From Anaeromyxobacter sp. (GTDB taxonomy: Bacteria; Myxococcota; Myxococcia; Myxococcales; Anaeromyxobacteraceae): 7,882 nucleotides of DNA. Position 1 is the first letter of the stretch. The number at the start of each line of letters is the position of its first letter. Below are positions 1 to 7,377 of this stretch, piece after piece. A program made the translations under genes and the position numbers. The stretch lies in assembly GCA_020028115.1 (NCBI GenBank), contig JAHWYA010000062.1, forward strand, positions 1-7,882, read 5' to 3'. Below the pieces are notes generated by a model. That model was given only the letters and a program-made list of their open reading frames with translations, searched no databases and was not told the origin of the DNA.

Positions 1-219
1 GGGATTCTCGACAACAAGGGAACGAAGATCCTCGCGAAGTCGCTCTTCAAGGAGCTGCGCGGCAACGGGTACTCGCCGAACCAGATCCTGAGCCTCTCCA
101 CGGAGCTCATCGAGCTCGTCACGCAGGATCTCCGCGACGAGCACGCGCAGGCGACGGCGGCGGCCCAGGCGGCGGCGGCGAACGACGCCGCGACCACCGA
201 GACCCGCGCCGCCGTGTAG
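1..219 (+). CDS. 3' end of an unrecognised conserved-looking protein (5' partial)
   Basis: Frame 1 is open from the window edge to the TAG at 217-219, giving 72 C-terminal residues; the start lies outside the window. I do not recognise the family. The visible part begins with a lysine-rich amphipathic stretch, then a turn around Asn-Gly-Tyr-Ser-Pro, then a helix-like segment rich in Leu, Ile and Glu. It ends in a low-complexity Ala/Thr/Gln tail that is probably disordered. Codon use has the same G/C third-position bias as the neighbouring genes. A strong hairpin terminator follows 27 nt after the stop, so it is transcribed separately from gap. No function is assigned. Confidence 0.7.
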   Translation, partial: GILDNKGTKILAKSLFKELRGNGYSPNQILSLSTELIELVTQDLRDEHAQATAAAQAAAANDAATTETRAAV

Positions 220-246
220 CACGCGACGCACGAGACCACGATCTTC

Positions 247-290
247 GATGACCGGGACGGCGCCGAACGGTGCCGTCCCGGTCGTCTTTT
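247..290 (+). terminator. Strong intrinsic terminator after the upstream gene
   Basis: Positions 247-264 pair with 269-286 in an 18-bp stem (two G-T wobbles, otherwise perfect) around a GAAC loop, followed directly by TTTT at 287-290. This is a textbook Rho-independent structure. It ends the gene at 1-219 and insulates the gap operon. Confidence 0.9.
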
Positions 291-318
291 GCGCGTCACG
301 CGGGCGCGGCCGTTTCCG

Positions 319-347
319 TTGACGATCCCGGGGGCGGAGGGTAGTTT
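319..347 (+). promoter_or_regulatory. Possible sigma-70-type promoter for the gap operon
   Basis: A -35-like TTGACG (319-324) is separated by 17 nt from a weak -10-like TAGTTT (342-347). It lies between the upstream terminator and gap, leaving a leader of about 40 nt. The -35 matches well but the -10 matches only at its ends, so the exact element is uncertain. The location is where a promoter must be. Confidence 0.45.
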
Positions 348-392
348 AGCCGCCCTTTCGCCCCTTTTTCTAAACCCTTGGGAGGGATCACG

Positions 393-1394
393 ATGGCGCG
401 CATCGCAATCAACGGCTTCGGGCGCATCGGTCGCTGCGTTCTCCGCGCGGCGCTGGAGCGCGGTGAGAAGGATCTCGAGTTCGTCTCCATCAACGACCTC
501 ACCGACACGAAGACGCTTGCGCACCTCCTCAAGTACGACTCCGTGCACGGGAAGCTCGACGCGGACGTGAAGGCGACGGAGAAGGGCATCGTCGTCAACG
601 GCAAGGAGATCCAGATCACGGCGATCAAGTCGCCGGCCGACCTCCCCCACGCCGCGAACAAGGTGGACCTCGTCCTCGAGTGCACCGGCCTCTTCACCGA
701 CCGGGAGAAGGCGGAGGGGCACCTCAAGGCTGGCGCGCCGCGCGTCCTCATCTCGGCGCCCGCGAAGGGCCCCGACATCACGGTCGCCTACGGCATCAAC
801 CACCAGCAGATCGACAAGGCGAAGCACAAGATCATCTCGAACGCGTCCTGCACGACGAACTTCCTCACGCCGGTCGCGAAGGTCCTCCTCGAGTCCTTCG
901 GCATCAAGCGCGGGCTCATGACGACCATCCACAGCTACACGAACGACCAGAACCTCCTCGACCTGCCGCACAAGGACCTCCGCCGCGCCCGCGCGGCGGC
1001 GCTCTCGATGATCCCGTCCACCACCGGCGCCGCGAAGGCGGTCGCCGAGGTGATCCCGGCGCTCAAGGGCAAGCTCCACGGCACCGCGGTGCGCGTGCCG
1101 ACGCCGAACGTCTCGCTCGTCGACCTCACGGTCGAGCTCGAGAAGGCGGCGACCGCCGAGGAGATCAACGCGGCGTTCAAGAAGGCGGCGGAGGGCGCGC
1201 TGAAGGGCGTGCTCGCGTACTCCGAGGAGCCGACGGTCTCGATCGACTACAACGGCGACCCGTCGTCCTCGATCTTCGACGCCACCTCCACGTTCGTCGT
1301 CGACGGGACCTTCGCGAAGGTCTTCGCCTGGTACGACAACGAGGTGGGCTTCTCGAACCGCATGGTCGACGTCGCGAAGTTCCTCGTGAAGTAG
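393..1394 (+). CDS. gap: Glyceraldehyde-3-phosphate dehydrogenase, type I, NAD-dependent
   Basis: This cytosolic glycolytic enzyme converts glyceraldehyde-3-phosphate, NAD+ and phosphate to 1,3-bisphosphoglycerate and NADH. The 333-residue product has the usual family length. It opens with the Rossmann motif NGFGRIGR (residues 7-14). Asp35, after the second strand, is the acidic residue that favours NAD. The catalytic Cys153 sits in SNASCTTNF, and its partner His180 in [10 protein letters not shown]. The Leu-Pro pair in [13 protein letters not shown] is also typical of NAD-specific enzymes. I chose the ATG at 393 because GGAGGG (381-386) lies 6 nt upstream; an in-frame TTG at 378 would put that ribosome site inside the gene. 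It is first in the gap-pgk-tpiA-secG operon, and pgk starts 5 nt after its stop. Confidence 0.97.
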   Translation: MARIAINGFGRIGRCVLRAALERGEKDLEFVSINDLTDTKTLAHLLKYDSVHGKLDADVKATEKGIVVNGKEIQITAIKSPADLPHAANKVDLVLECTGLFTDREKAEGHLKAGAPRVLISAPAKGPDITVAYGINHQQIDKAKHKIISNASCTTNFLTPVAKVLLESFGIKRGLMTTIHSYTNDQNLLDLPHKDLRRARAAALSMIPSTTGAAKAVAEVIPALKGKLHGTAVRVPTPNVSLVDLTVELEKAATAEEINAAFKKAAEGALKGVLAYSEEPTVSIDYNGDPSSSIFDATSTFVVDGTFAKVFAWYDNEVGFSNRMVDVAKFLVK

Positions 1395-1399
1395 TCGCC

Positions 1400-2590
<1,191 letters not shown>

Positions 2591-2592
2591 CG

Positions 2593-3360
2593 ATGGCGCG
2601 CCGGAAGTTCGTCTGCGGCAACTGGAAGATGCACAAGACCGCCGCCGAGGCGACGGCGCTCGTGAAGGAGCTCGCCGCCGGCGTCGCGGAGGCGGCGCGC
2701 GCGGGCGAGGTGCAGGTCGCCGTCGCGCCGCCGTTCACCGCGCTGCACGCGGTGGCGACCGCGCTCGCCGGCACCGGCATCGAGCTCGCCGCCCAGGACG
2801 TGCACTGGGAGGCGCAGGGCGCCTTCACCGGCGCGATCTCGGCCGCCATGCTCGCCGACGCCTGCTGCACCCACGGCATCGTCGGGCACAGCGAGCGCCG
2901 CCAGCTCTTCGGCGAGACCGACGAGGGCGTGCGCCGCAAGGCGGCGGCGCTCCTCGGCGCGAAGATCCGGCCCATCGTCTGCGTCGGCGAGACCCTCGCC
3001 GAGCGCGAGGCGGACCGGACGCTGGAGGTCGTGGGCCGGCAGGTCCGGCAGGGGCTCCAGGGGCTCTCGCCCGAGCAGCTCCGCCAGCTCACCGTCGCCT
3101 ACGAGCCGGTGTGGGCGATCGGGACCGGCCGGACGGCCACGGCGGCGCAGGCCCAGGAGGTCCACGCCGCCCTCCGCAAGATCCTCCGCGAGCTCGGCGG
3201 GCCCGTCGCCGACGAGGTCCGGATCCAGTATGGCGGCTCGGTGAAGCCCGAGAACGCCGCAGAGCTCATGTCCCAGCCCGACGTCGACGGCGCGCTCGTC
3301 GGCGGGGCCAGCCTCAAGGCGAAGGACTTCCTCGCCATAGTGAAAGGTGCACTCCGTTGA
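2593..3360 (+). CDS. tpiA: Triosephosphate isomerase
   Basis: It interconverts dihydroxyacetone phosphate and glyceraldehyde-3-phosphate, feeding gap. The 255-residue TIM barrel carries all catalytic residues: Asn10 and Lys12 in CGNWKMHK, His99 in GHSERR, Glu171 in [11 protein letters not shown] (which includes flexible loop 6), and the phosphate-binding IQYGGSV and LVGGASL segments near the C-terminus. The ATG is set by GAGGAG (2582-2587), 5 nt upstream and inside the end of pgk. The TGA stop overlaps the TTG start of secG. The three adjacent glycolytic enzymes in one operon strongly support the call. Confidence 0.97.
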   Translation: MARRKFVCGNWKMHKTAAEATALVKELAAGVAEAARAGEVQVAVAPPFTALHAVATALAGTGIELAAQDVHWEAQGAFTGAISAAMLADACCTHGIVGHSERRQLFGETDEGVRRKAAALLGAKIRPIVCVGETLAEREADRTLEVVGRQVRQGLQGLSPEQLRQLTVAYEPVWAIGTGRTATAAQAQEVHAALRKILRELGGPVADEVRIQYGGSVKPENAAELMSQPDVDGALVGGASLKAKDFLAIVKGALR

Positions 3361-3746
3361 TCACCCTCGTCACCGTCCTCCACGTCGTCGTCTGCATCTT
3401 CCTCATCCTCGTGATCCTGCTGCAGGCCGGTAAGGGCGGCGGCATGGGCGGCGCCTTCGGTGGCGCCGGGGCCCAGACCGTCTTCGGCGGCCGTGGCGCC
3501 CAGACGCTCCTCGGCAAGGTCACGAGCGTCTCCGCCGGCATCTTCATGCTCACGTCGCTGCTGCTCGCCTACCAGGCGTCGCGCTCCGGCTCGGAGATCG
3601 AGCGCGAGGCGCAGGCGCCGTTCCCGACCCAGGGGCTCCCCGGCCAGCCGGGCCCCGACGCGGGCGCTCCGCCTCCGGGCCCCGCGCTGCCCGGCTCGCC
3701 GTCGAGCGCGCCAGCGCCCGCCGCGCCCCAGGCGCCGGCGAAGTAG
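3357..3746 (+). CDS. secG: Preprotein translocase subunit SecG
   Basis: This small inner-membrane subunit of SecYEG assists SecA-driven protein export. The 129-residue product starts with a hydrophobic helix (about residues 3-23). It then has the family signature [30 protein letters not shown], and a second membrane helix (about 55-72, [16 protein letters not shown]). The final roughly 55 residues form a Pro/Ala/Gly-rich tail, probably disordered. I use the TTG at 3357. It overlaps the tpiA stop (TTGA), has AAAGGTG (3343-3349) 7 nt upstream, and puts the first helix right at the N-terminus. No in-frame ATG fits. secG downstream of tpiA is a common bacterial arrangement. Confidence 0.93.
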   Translation: MITLVTVLHVVVCIFLILVILLQAGKGGGMGGAFGGAGAQTVFGGRGAQTLLGKVTSVSAGIFMLTSLLLAYQASRSGSEIEREAQAPFPTQGLPGQPGPDAGAPPPGPALPGSPSSAPAPAAPQAPAK

Positions 3747-3761
3747 CTCGCGTGACGCGGC

Positions 3762-3790
3762 TTGCGCGGCGGTCGGGCCTTTGCTAGAAC
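3762..3790 (+). promoter_or_regulatory. Promoter for tRNA-Leu (extended -10)
   Basis: TTGCGC (3762-3767), a 17-nt spacer, then TAGAAC (3785-3790) preceded by TGC, which makes an extended -10. Transcription would begin near 3797, a few bases before the mature tRNA at 3804. The tRNA can therefore be made independently of the gap operon. Confidence 0.6.
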
Positions 3791-3803
3791 CCGTCCCCGC
3801 TTC

Positions 3804-3885
3804 GCCCAGGTGGTGGAACTGGTAGACACACCATCTTGAGGGGGTGGCGCCGTAAGGCGTGCGAGTTCGAATCTCGCCCTGGGCA
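3804..3885 (+). tRNA. tRNA-Leu (anticodon GAG)
   Basis: The sequence folds as a complete class II tRNA. The acceptor stem pairs 3804-3810 (GCCCAGG) with 3878-3884 (CCTGGGC), with discriminator A3885. A D arm (GTG 3813-3815 with CAC 3827-3829) is followed by anticodon stem 3831-3835/3843-3847 and loop TTGAGGG, placing anticodon GAG at 3838-3840. A long variable arm (3848-3851 with 3856-3859, loop GTAA) is typical of tRNA-Leu. The T arm is GCGAG-TTCGAAT-CTCGC. It reads CUC/CUU leucine codons; CUC is used very heavily in the surrounding genes. The 3' CCA is not encoded and must be added after transcription. Confidence 0.97.
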
Positions 3886-3896
3886 CTCCGCAGAGC

Positions 3897-3935
3897 AGAG
3901 GGGATCCGGCAGCCGCCGGGTCCCCTCTCGCTTTC
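3897..3935 (+). terminator. Hairpin terminator after tRNA-Leu
   Basis: Positions 3897-3910 pair with 3915-3928 in a 14-bp stem with one G-T wobble and an AGCC loop. A short, imperfect T stretch (CTTTC, 3931-3935) follows. The stem is strong but the T tract is poor. It ends the tRNA transcript 12 nt past the mature end. Confidence 0.7.
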
Positions 3936-3942
3936 AAGGGGT

Positions 3943-3967
3943 CTGCGGCGCCGCCGCTCGGCCGCAG
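3943..3967 (-). terminator. Possible weak terminator hairpin after the ferredoxin gene
   Basis: CTGCGGC (3943-3949) pairs with GCCGCAG (3961-3967), 7 bp around an 11-nt loop, starting 3 nt past the ferredoxin stop on the minus strand. No T run follows, so it may only be an RNA 3'-end structure. Confidence 0.3.
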
Positions 3968-3970
3968 CGC

Positions 3971-4297
<327 letters not shown>

Positions 4298-4353
4298 GGG
4301 CGATGCTCTAGGGGTTGCGCCCCGCGTTGGCGACGCCCCCGACGGAGCACCGA

Positions 4354-4379
4354 GGACTCGCGCCTTCGGGCGCGAGTCC
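4354..4379 (-). terminator. Perfect 11-bp hairpin downstream of the inositol synthase gene
   Basis: GGACTCGCGCC (4354-4364) and GGCGCGAGTCC (4369-4379) are perfect inverted repeats around four bases: TTCG on the plus strand, CGAA on the minus strand. It lies in the 167-nt gap (4298-4464) between two minus-strand genes, 85 nt past the upstream gene's stop. No T run follows on the minus strand, so a terminator role is likely but unproven. It could also lie in the ferredoxin 5' leader. I see nothing else convincing in this spacer. Confidence 0.5.
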
Positions 4380-4464
4380 GAGCGAGAGACGTCCGGCCGC
4401 GAGGCGACGTCCGCCCCCTGCGTGTCGCGTGCCCGTCCGTGGACGCGGAGCGTGGGCGGATGCG

Positions 4465-5778
4465 TCAGCCGTAATAGTCTAGGCCGAGGTGCGTGATGAG
4501 CTCCTCGCCGGCGACGTGGCGCAGCGTGTTCTTGAGCTTCGTGAGCTGGATGAAGAGGTCGTGCTCCGGGTAGAGCCCCTCCGCGACCATCGGGCTCTTG
4601 AAGTAGAACGAGAGCCACTCCTGGATGCCCTTCAGCCCCGCGCGCGCGGCGAGGTCCATGAAGAGCGCGACGTCGAGGGCCACCGGGGCGGCCAGGATCG
4701 AGTCGCGGCACAGGAAGTCCACCTTGATCTGCATCGGGTACCCGAGCCATCCGACGATGTCGATCGCGTCCCAGCCCTCCTTGTTGTCCCCGCGCGGCCG
4801 GTAGTAGTTGATCTGGACCTTGTGGTCGAAGTGGCCGTAGAGGTCCGGGTAGAGCTGGGGCTGCAGGATGTGCTCGAGGACGGAGAGCTTCGAGACCTCC
4901 TTCGTCTTGAAGCTGCCGGGGTCGTCGAGCACCTCGCCGTCGCGGTTCCCGAGGATGTTCGTCGAGAACCAGCCCTCGAGCCCCAGCATCCGCGCCTTCA
5001 GCATCGGCGCGAGGACGGTCTTCATGAGCGTCTGGCCGGTCTTGAAGTCCTTCCCGGCGATGGGCACGCCCTTCTTCTTCGCGAGCTGCTGGATCGCGGG
5101 GATGTCGACCGTGAGGTTGGGGGCGCCGTTCGCGAACGCGATCCCCTCCTGCAGCGCCGCCCAGGCGTAGATCATCGACGGCGCGATGGCCGGATCGTTC
5201 GCCGCCATCGCCCGCTCGAACGCGCCGAGCTCCGCGTGGACGGCGGACGGCTCGAGGTACACCTCGGTCGAGGCGCACCAGACCATGACGCCGCGGGCGC
5301 AGTCGTTCGCCTTCATGAAGCGGCGGATGTCCTCGCGCAGCAGCTCGCCGAGGTCCCGCTTCGTCGGCGCCTTCTTCACGTTCGGCCCGTCGAGCCGACG
5401 CACGTACTCGGGCGAGAAGACCGCCGGCATCGGCCGCACCGCCGAGAGCGGCTCCTTCAGCCGTTCGAGCAGGTCGCGCTCGAGGACGCGGGCGTGCACC
5501 GCCGACTCGTAGGCGTCGTCGGGGAACGGGTCCCACGCGCCGAAGCACAGGTCCCCGAGCTCCGCGAGCGGCACGAGCTCCTTGATCGCGGGGGTCCGCT
5601 TCTCCGTCCGCTTGCCGAGCCGGACGGTGGCCATCTGGGTGAGCGAGCCGATGGGCTTCGCCAGACCGCGGCGGACCGCCTCTACGCCGGCGATGAGCGT
5701 CGTGGCGACCGCGCCGAGGCCGGGCACGAGGACCGCCAGCCGGCCCTCCGCCGGCGCGATGGAGCTGGGCTTCTTCAA
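4465..5778 (-). CDS. ino1: Inositol-3-phosphate synthase (myo-inositol-1-phosphate synthase, prokaryotic type)
   Basis: It converts glucose-6-phosphate to 1L-myo-inositol-3-phosphate in the cytosol, using bound NAD, as the committed step to inositol and inositol lipids. The 437-residue product has the length of the shorter prokaryotic branch. The NAD-binding loop is PGLGAVATT (19-27). Further family segments are [19 protein letters not shown] (221-228), the active-site stretch GKDFKTGQT (242-250), and [20 protein letters not shown] (278-297), which carries conserved lysines. The C-terminal Rossmann part completes with [21 protein letters not shown]. The start is the TTG at 5778. On the minus strand GGAGGG (plus positions 5786-5791) lies 7 nt upstream, and [20 protein letters not shown] puts the NAD loop near the N-terminus as usual. 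The frame stays open further upstream, but that part has no family resemblance. Confidence 0.9.
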   Translation of the reverse strand: MKKPSSIAPAEGRLAVLVPGLGAVATTLIAGVEAVRRGLAKPIGSLTQMATVRLGKRTEKRTPAIKELVPLAELGDLCFGAWDPFPDDAYESAVHARVLERDLLERLKEPLSAVRPMPAVFSPEYVRRLDGPNVKKAPTKRDLGELLREDIRRFMKANDCARGVMVWCASTEVYLEPSAVHAELGAFERAMAANDPAIAPSMIYAWAALQEGIAFANGAPNLTVDIPAIQQLAKKKGVPIAGKDFKTGQTLMKTVLAPMLKARMLGLEGWFSTNILGNRDGEVLDDPGSFKTKEVSKLSVLEHILQPQLYPDLYGHFDHKVQINYYRPRGDNKEGWDAIDIVGWLGYPMQIKVDFLCRDSILAAPVALDVALFMDLAARAGLKGIQEWLSFYFKSPMVAEGLYPEHDLFIQLTKLKNTLRHVAGEELITHLGLDYYG

Positions 5779-5860
5779 GGCGAGACCCTCCGTTCGGAGA
5801 CAGGAAGTTCGTACCACAACCTTCCCGGTGAGGGGCGGCGCCGCAAGCCCGCGCACCCGC

Positions 5861-5892
5861 TGGGCGTGGTGGCAGCCCACCGCCCACGTGGG
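5861..5892. promoter_or_regulatory. Overlapping inverted repeats before the DsrE-like gene
   Basis: TGGGCG (5861-5866) pairs with CGCCCA (5881-5886), with an inner stem GTGG/CCAC around CAGC and a 2-nt bulge. The 3' arm overlaps a perfect 10-bp palindrome CCCACGTGGG (5883-5892), 12 nt before the next start. The region lies in the divergent gap 5779-5904. It could be an operator, or a leader with two competing folds. I see no convincing -10/-35 pair on either strand here. Confidence 0.3.
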
Positions 5893-5904
5893 TACGATGG
5901 CGGG

Positions 5905-6306
5905 ATGGCCCAACCTGTCCGGGGAGACGCGGCGAGCGGGCCCCTCGTCGTGCTGCTCCACCGCGCCACGTGGCCGGATCGTTACCAGGCGGTCACGCTC
6001 GCCGTGACGGCCGCCGCGCTCGGCGAGCGGGTGGTGGTCGCGCTGTTCTTCGACGCGCTCAGGCTCTGGGCCGAGGGACGCTTCGACGACGGCGCGCCCG
6101 CCGAGGCGGCGGCGGCCCGCGTCGCGCCGCTCGCGGAGACGCTCGAGGAGGCGCGGCGCGAGCTCGGGGTCGAGGTCGTCGCGTGCGACACCGCCGTGCG
6201 CCTCGCCGGGCTCGACCCCGCCGCGCTCGGCGGCGCGGTGGATCGGATCGCGACGCTCCCCCAGCTCACGCAGCTCGCGCGCGAGGGGCGGCAGGTCGTG
6301 GTCTGA
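5905..6306 (+). CDS. DsrE/TusD-like sulfur-relay family protein
   Basis: A 133-residue protein with the small alpha/beta fold pattern of the DsrE/DsrF superfamily. It has a first strand (PLVVLLH, 13-19), a helix ([16 protein letters not shown]), a second strand with [13 protein letters not shown] (43-55), a charged helical middle, and a strand [10 protein letters not shown] holding the only cysteine, Cys94. In DsrE/TusD proteins a cysteine at the equivalent place carries persulfide sulfur, so a sulfur-transfer role is inferred. The ATG at 5905 is the best start; the ribosome site is weak (GGCGGG touches it). The next gene in the same direction begins 72 nt later, in a cluster with ThiF- and TusA-like genes. 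Remote similarity only: the superfamily is likely, the exact substrate unknown. Confidence 0.7.
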   Translation: MAQPVRGDAASGPLVVLLHRATWPDRYQAVTLAVTAAALGERVVVALFFDALRLWAEGRFDDGAPAEAAAARVAPLAETLEEARRELGVEVVACDTAVRLAGLDPAALGGAVDRIATLPQLTQLAREGRQVVV

Positions 6307-6315
6307 CCGGGGGCG

Positions 6316-6333
6316 AGGTCCAGGTCCAGGTCA
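6316..6333 (+). repeat. Three tandem hexamers, AGGTCC-AGGTCC-AGGTCA
   Basis: Three direct 6-bp repeats at 6316-6321, 6322-6327 and 6328-6333 (the last differs by one base), just upstream of a -35-like TTGCTC at 6337. They may be a regulator-binding array or simply a short slippage repeat. Confidence 0.5.
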
Positions 6334-6336
6334 CGG

Positions 6337-6365
6337 TTGCTCCTCGTGCGGCTGCGGGATATAGG
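6337..6365 (+). promoter_or_regulatory. Possible promoter for the E1/TusA genes
   Basis: TTGCTC (6337-6342), a 17-nt spacer and TATAGG (6360-6365). A transcript from here would start close to the ATG at 6379, leaving almost no leader. If translation instead begins at the in-frame TTG 6337, this would be coding sequence and the match fortuitous. Confidence 0.4.
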
Positions 6366-6378
6366 CGACCTCTCTCGC

Positions 6379-7123
6379 ATGGACCTCGCCGGAAAGAGCG
6401 CCCTCGTCGTGGGCGCGGGCGGCCTCGGTGGCCCGGCCCTCCTCGTGCTCGCGGGCGGCGGCGTCGGCCGGATCGTCCTCGTCGAGGACGACGCGGTCGA
6501 GACCTCGAACCTGAACCGGCAGCCGCTGTTCGCCGAGGCGGACCTCGGCGCGCGGAAGGCCGCGGCGGCGGCGGCGCGGCTGCGCGCGCTGTTCCCCGCG
6601 GCCGCCGTCGAGGCGCGAGACGCCCGCTTCGACGCGGCGAGCGCGCTCGAGCTCGTGCGCGCGGCGGACGTCGTCATCGACGGCTCCGACAACTTTGCGA
6701 CCAAGTTCCTCGCGAACGACGCGGCGCTTCGCGCCCGCGTCCCGCTCGTGCACGGCGGGGTCCTGCGGACGACGGCGCAGCTCTTCACGGTGGTGCCCGA
6801 CGGGATCGGCGGCTGCCTGCGCTGCCTGTTCGAGGCGCCGCCGCCGGCGGGCGAGGTGCCGTCCTGCTCGCAGGCCGGCATCCTCGGGCCGGTGGCGGGG
6901 TTCGCCGGCGCGCTCATGGGCTCCGAGGCGCTGCGGCTCCTCGCGGGCGAGCGCGGCGCCTACGAGGGGCGGCTCTACACGTACGAGGCGAGGAGCGCGC
7001 GCGCGGCTCGTCCTCGTCCGCAAGCGGCCCGGCTGCGCCGCGTGCGCCGGAACGCAGCCGCTCGAGGGCGGGACCGCCGTCGCGTGCGAGACGACCTCCT
7101 CGCGCCCAGGAGGCGCCGCGTGA
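6379..7123 (+). CDS. ThiF/MoeB/HesA-type E1-like adenylyltransferase, with an apparent frameshift
   Basis: E1-like enzymes adenylate the C-terminal glycine of a ubiquitin-like sulfur carrier so that it can accept sulfur. The ATP site is complete: GAGGLG (12-17), Asp38 in VEDDAVETSNLNRQ with Arg47, Lys60 after DLG, and Asp104 in DGSDNF. Zinc cysteines 146 and 149 (CLRC) and the reactive-type Cys163 in PSCSQAGILGP follow. Frame 1 runs to about 7005, where it turns into an arginine-rich string. The natural tail, with the second zinc pair CAAC (Cys codons at 7034 and 7043), is in frame 2 and stops at 7121-7123. The shift falls in a (GC)5 run at 6995-7004. The product would be about 248 residues if one GC unit were restored. 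The start could be ATG 6379 or TTG 6337; neither adds the usual RYxRQ N-terminus. Read unshifted, the frame fuses to the TusA gene and ends at 7377. Confidence 0.8.
6995..7005 (+). repeat. GC dinucleotide run at the E1 frameshift
   Basis: (GC)5 plus G, located exactly where the E1 reading must move from frame 1 to frame 2. Losing one 2-bp unit, or a sequencing error in this run, explains the shift. Confidence 0.8.
7108..7113 (+). promoter_or_regulatory. Ribosome-binding site fixing the TusA-like start
   Basis: A consensus AGGAGG lies 6 nt before the GTG at 7120. It shows that the TusA-like protein is translated on its own and is not merely the C-terminus of a fused E1 protein. Confidence 0.85.
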
Positions 7124-7377
7124 CCCCCTCCGCCGTCGTCGACCTCCGGCGGTACGCGTGCCCGCTCACGTACGTGAAGACCCGCATCGCGCTCGAGCGG
7201 CTCGGCGACGGCGAGCGGCTCGAGGTGTGGCTCACCGCGGGCGAGGCCGTCGAGAGCGTCCCGCGCAGCGCCGCGGAGGAGGGGCACCGCATCGTGTCCG
7301 TCGAGCCGCTCGGGGCGGGGGAGGGCACCTTCCGTGTCGTCGTCGAGAAGCACGCCGCGGGCGGAGGGCTCCCGTGA
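7120..7377 (+). CDS. TusA/SirA-family sulfurtransferase-like protein
   Basis: An 85-residue protein of usual TusA length. TusA proteins pass persulfide sulfur between partners through one cysteine in a CPxP motif. Here the segment is VVDLRRYACPLTYVKTRIAL with Cys14. The second proline is replaced by Thr17, while the following VKT-R-AL helix, the Gly-Asp loop, the EVWLTAGEAVESVP strand-turn and EEGHRIV are all in place. The GTG start overlaps the E1 stop (GTGA) and has a perfect AGGAGG. The stop again overlaps the next gene's start as GTGA. It is therefore translationally coupled between two E1-like genes, and a role in delivering sulfur to an E1-activated carrier protein is the natural inference. 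Confidence 0.85.
   Translation: MTPSAVVDLRRYACPLTYVKTRIALERLGDGERLEVWLTAGEAVESVPRSAAEEGHRIVSVEPLGAGEGTFRVVVEKHAAGGGLP

Noticed and set aside
289..570. Small plus-strand open frame overlapping the start of gap
   Set aside because: It covers the terminator edge, the promoter and the 5' part of gap in another frame, and its Ser/Arg/Thr-rich product looks like out-of-frame reading.
378..1394. gap starting at the in-frame TTG 378
   Set aside because: The ribosome site GGAGGG lies after this TTG and is correctly spaced for ATG 393, and family proteins begin at the Met of [14 protein letters not shown].
4489..5904. Long plus-strand open frame opposite the inositol synthase
   Set aside because: It is the mirror frame of a gene with clear family motifs. 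Only the part from ATG 5905 onward resembles a real protein.
5779..5961. N-terminal extension of the inositol synthase to upstream starts
   Set aside because: The extension crosses the ribosome site for TTG 5778 and the divergent gene's start, and shows no family similarity.
6337..7377. A single 346-residue E1-TusA fusion protein in one open frame
   Set aside because: The middle (about 7006-7119) is an arginine-rich out-of-frame string. The second zinc pair and proper stop lie in frame 2, and the TusA part has its own AGGAGG and a GTG overlapping that stop.
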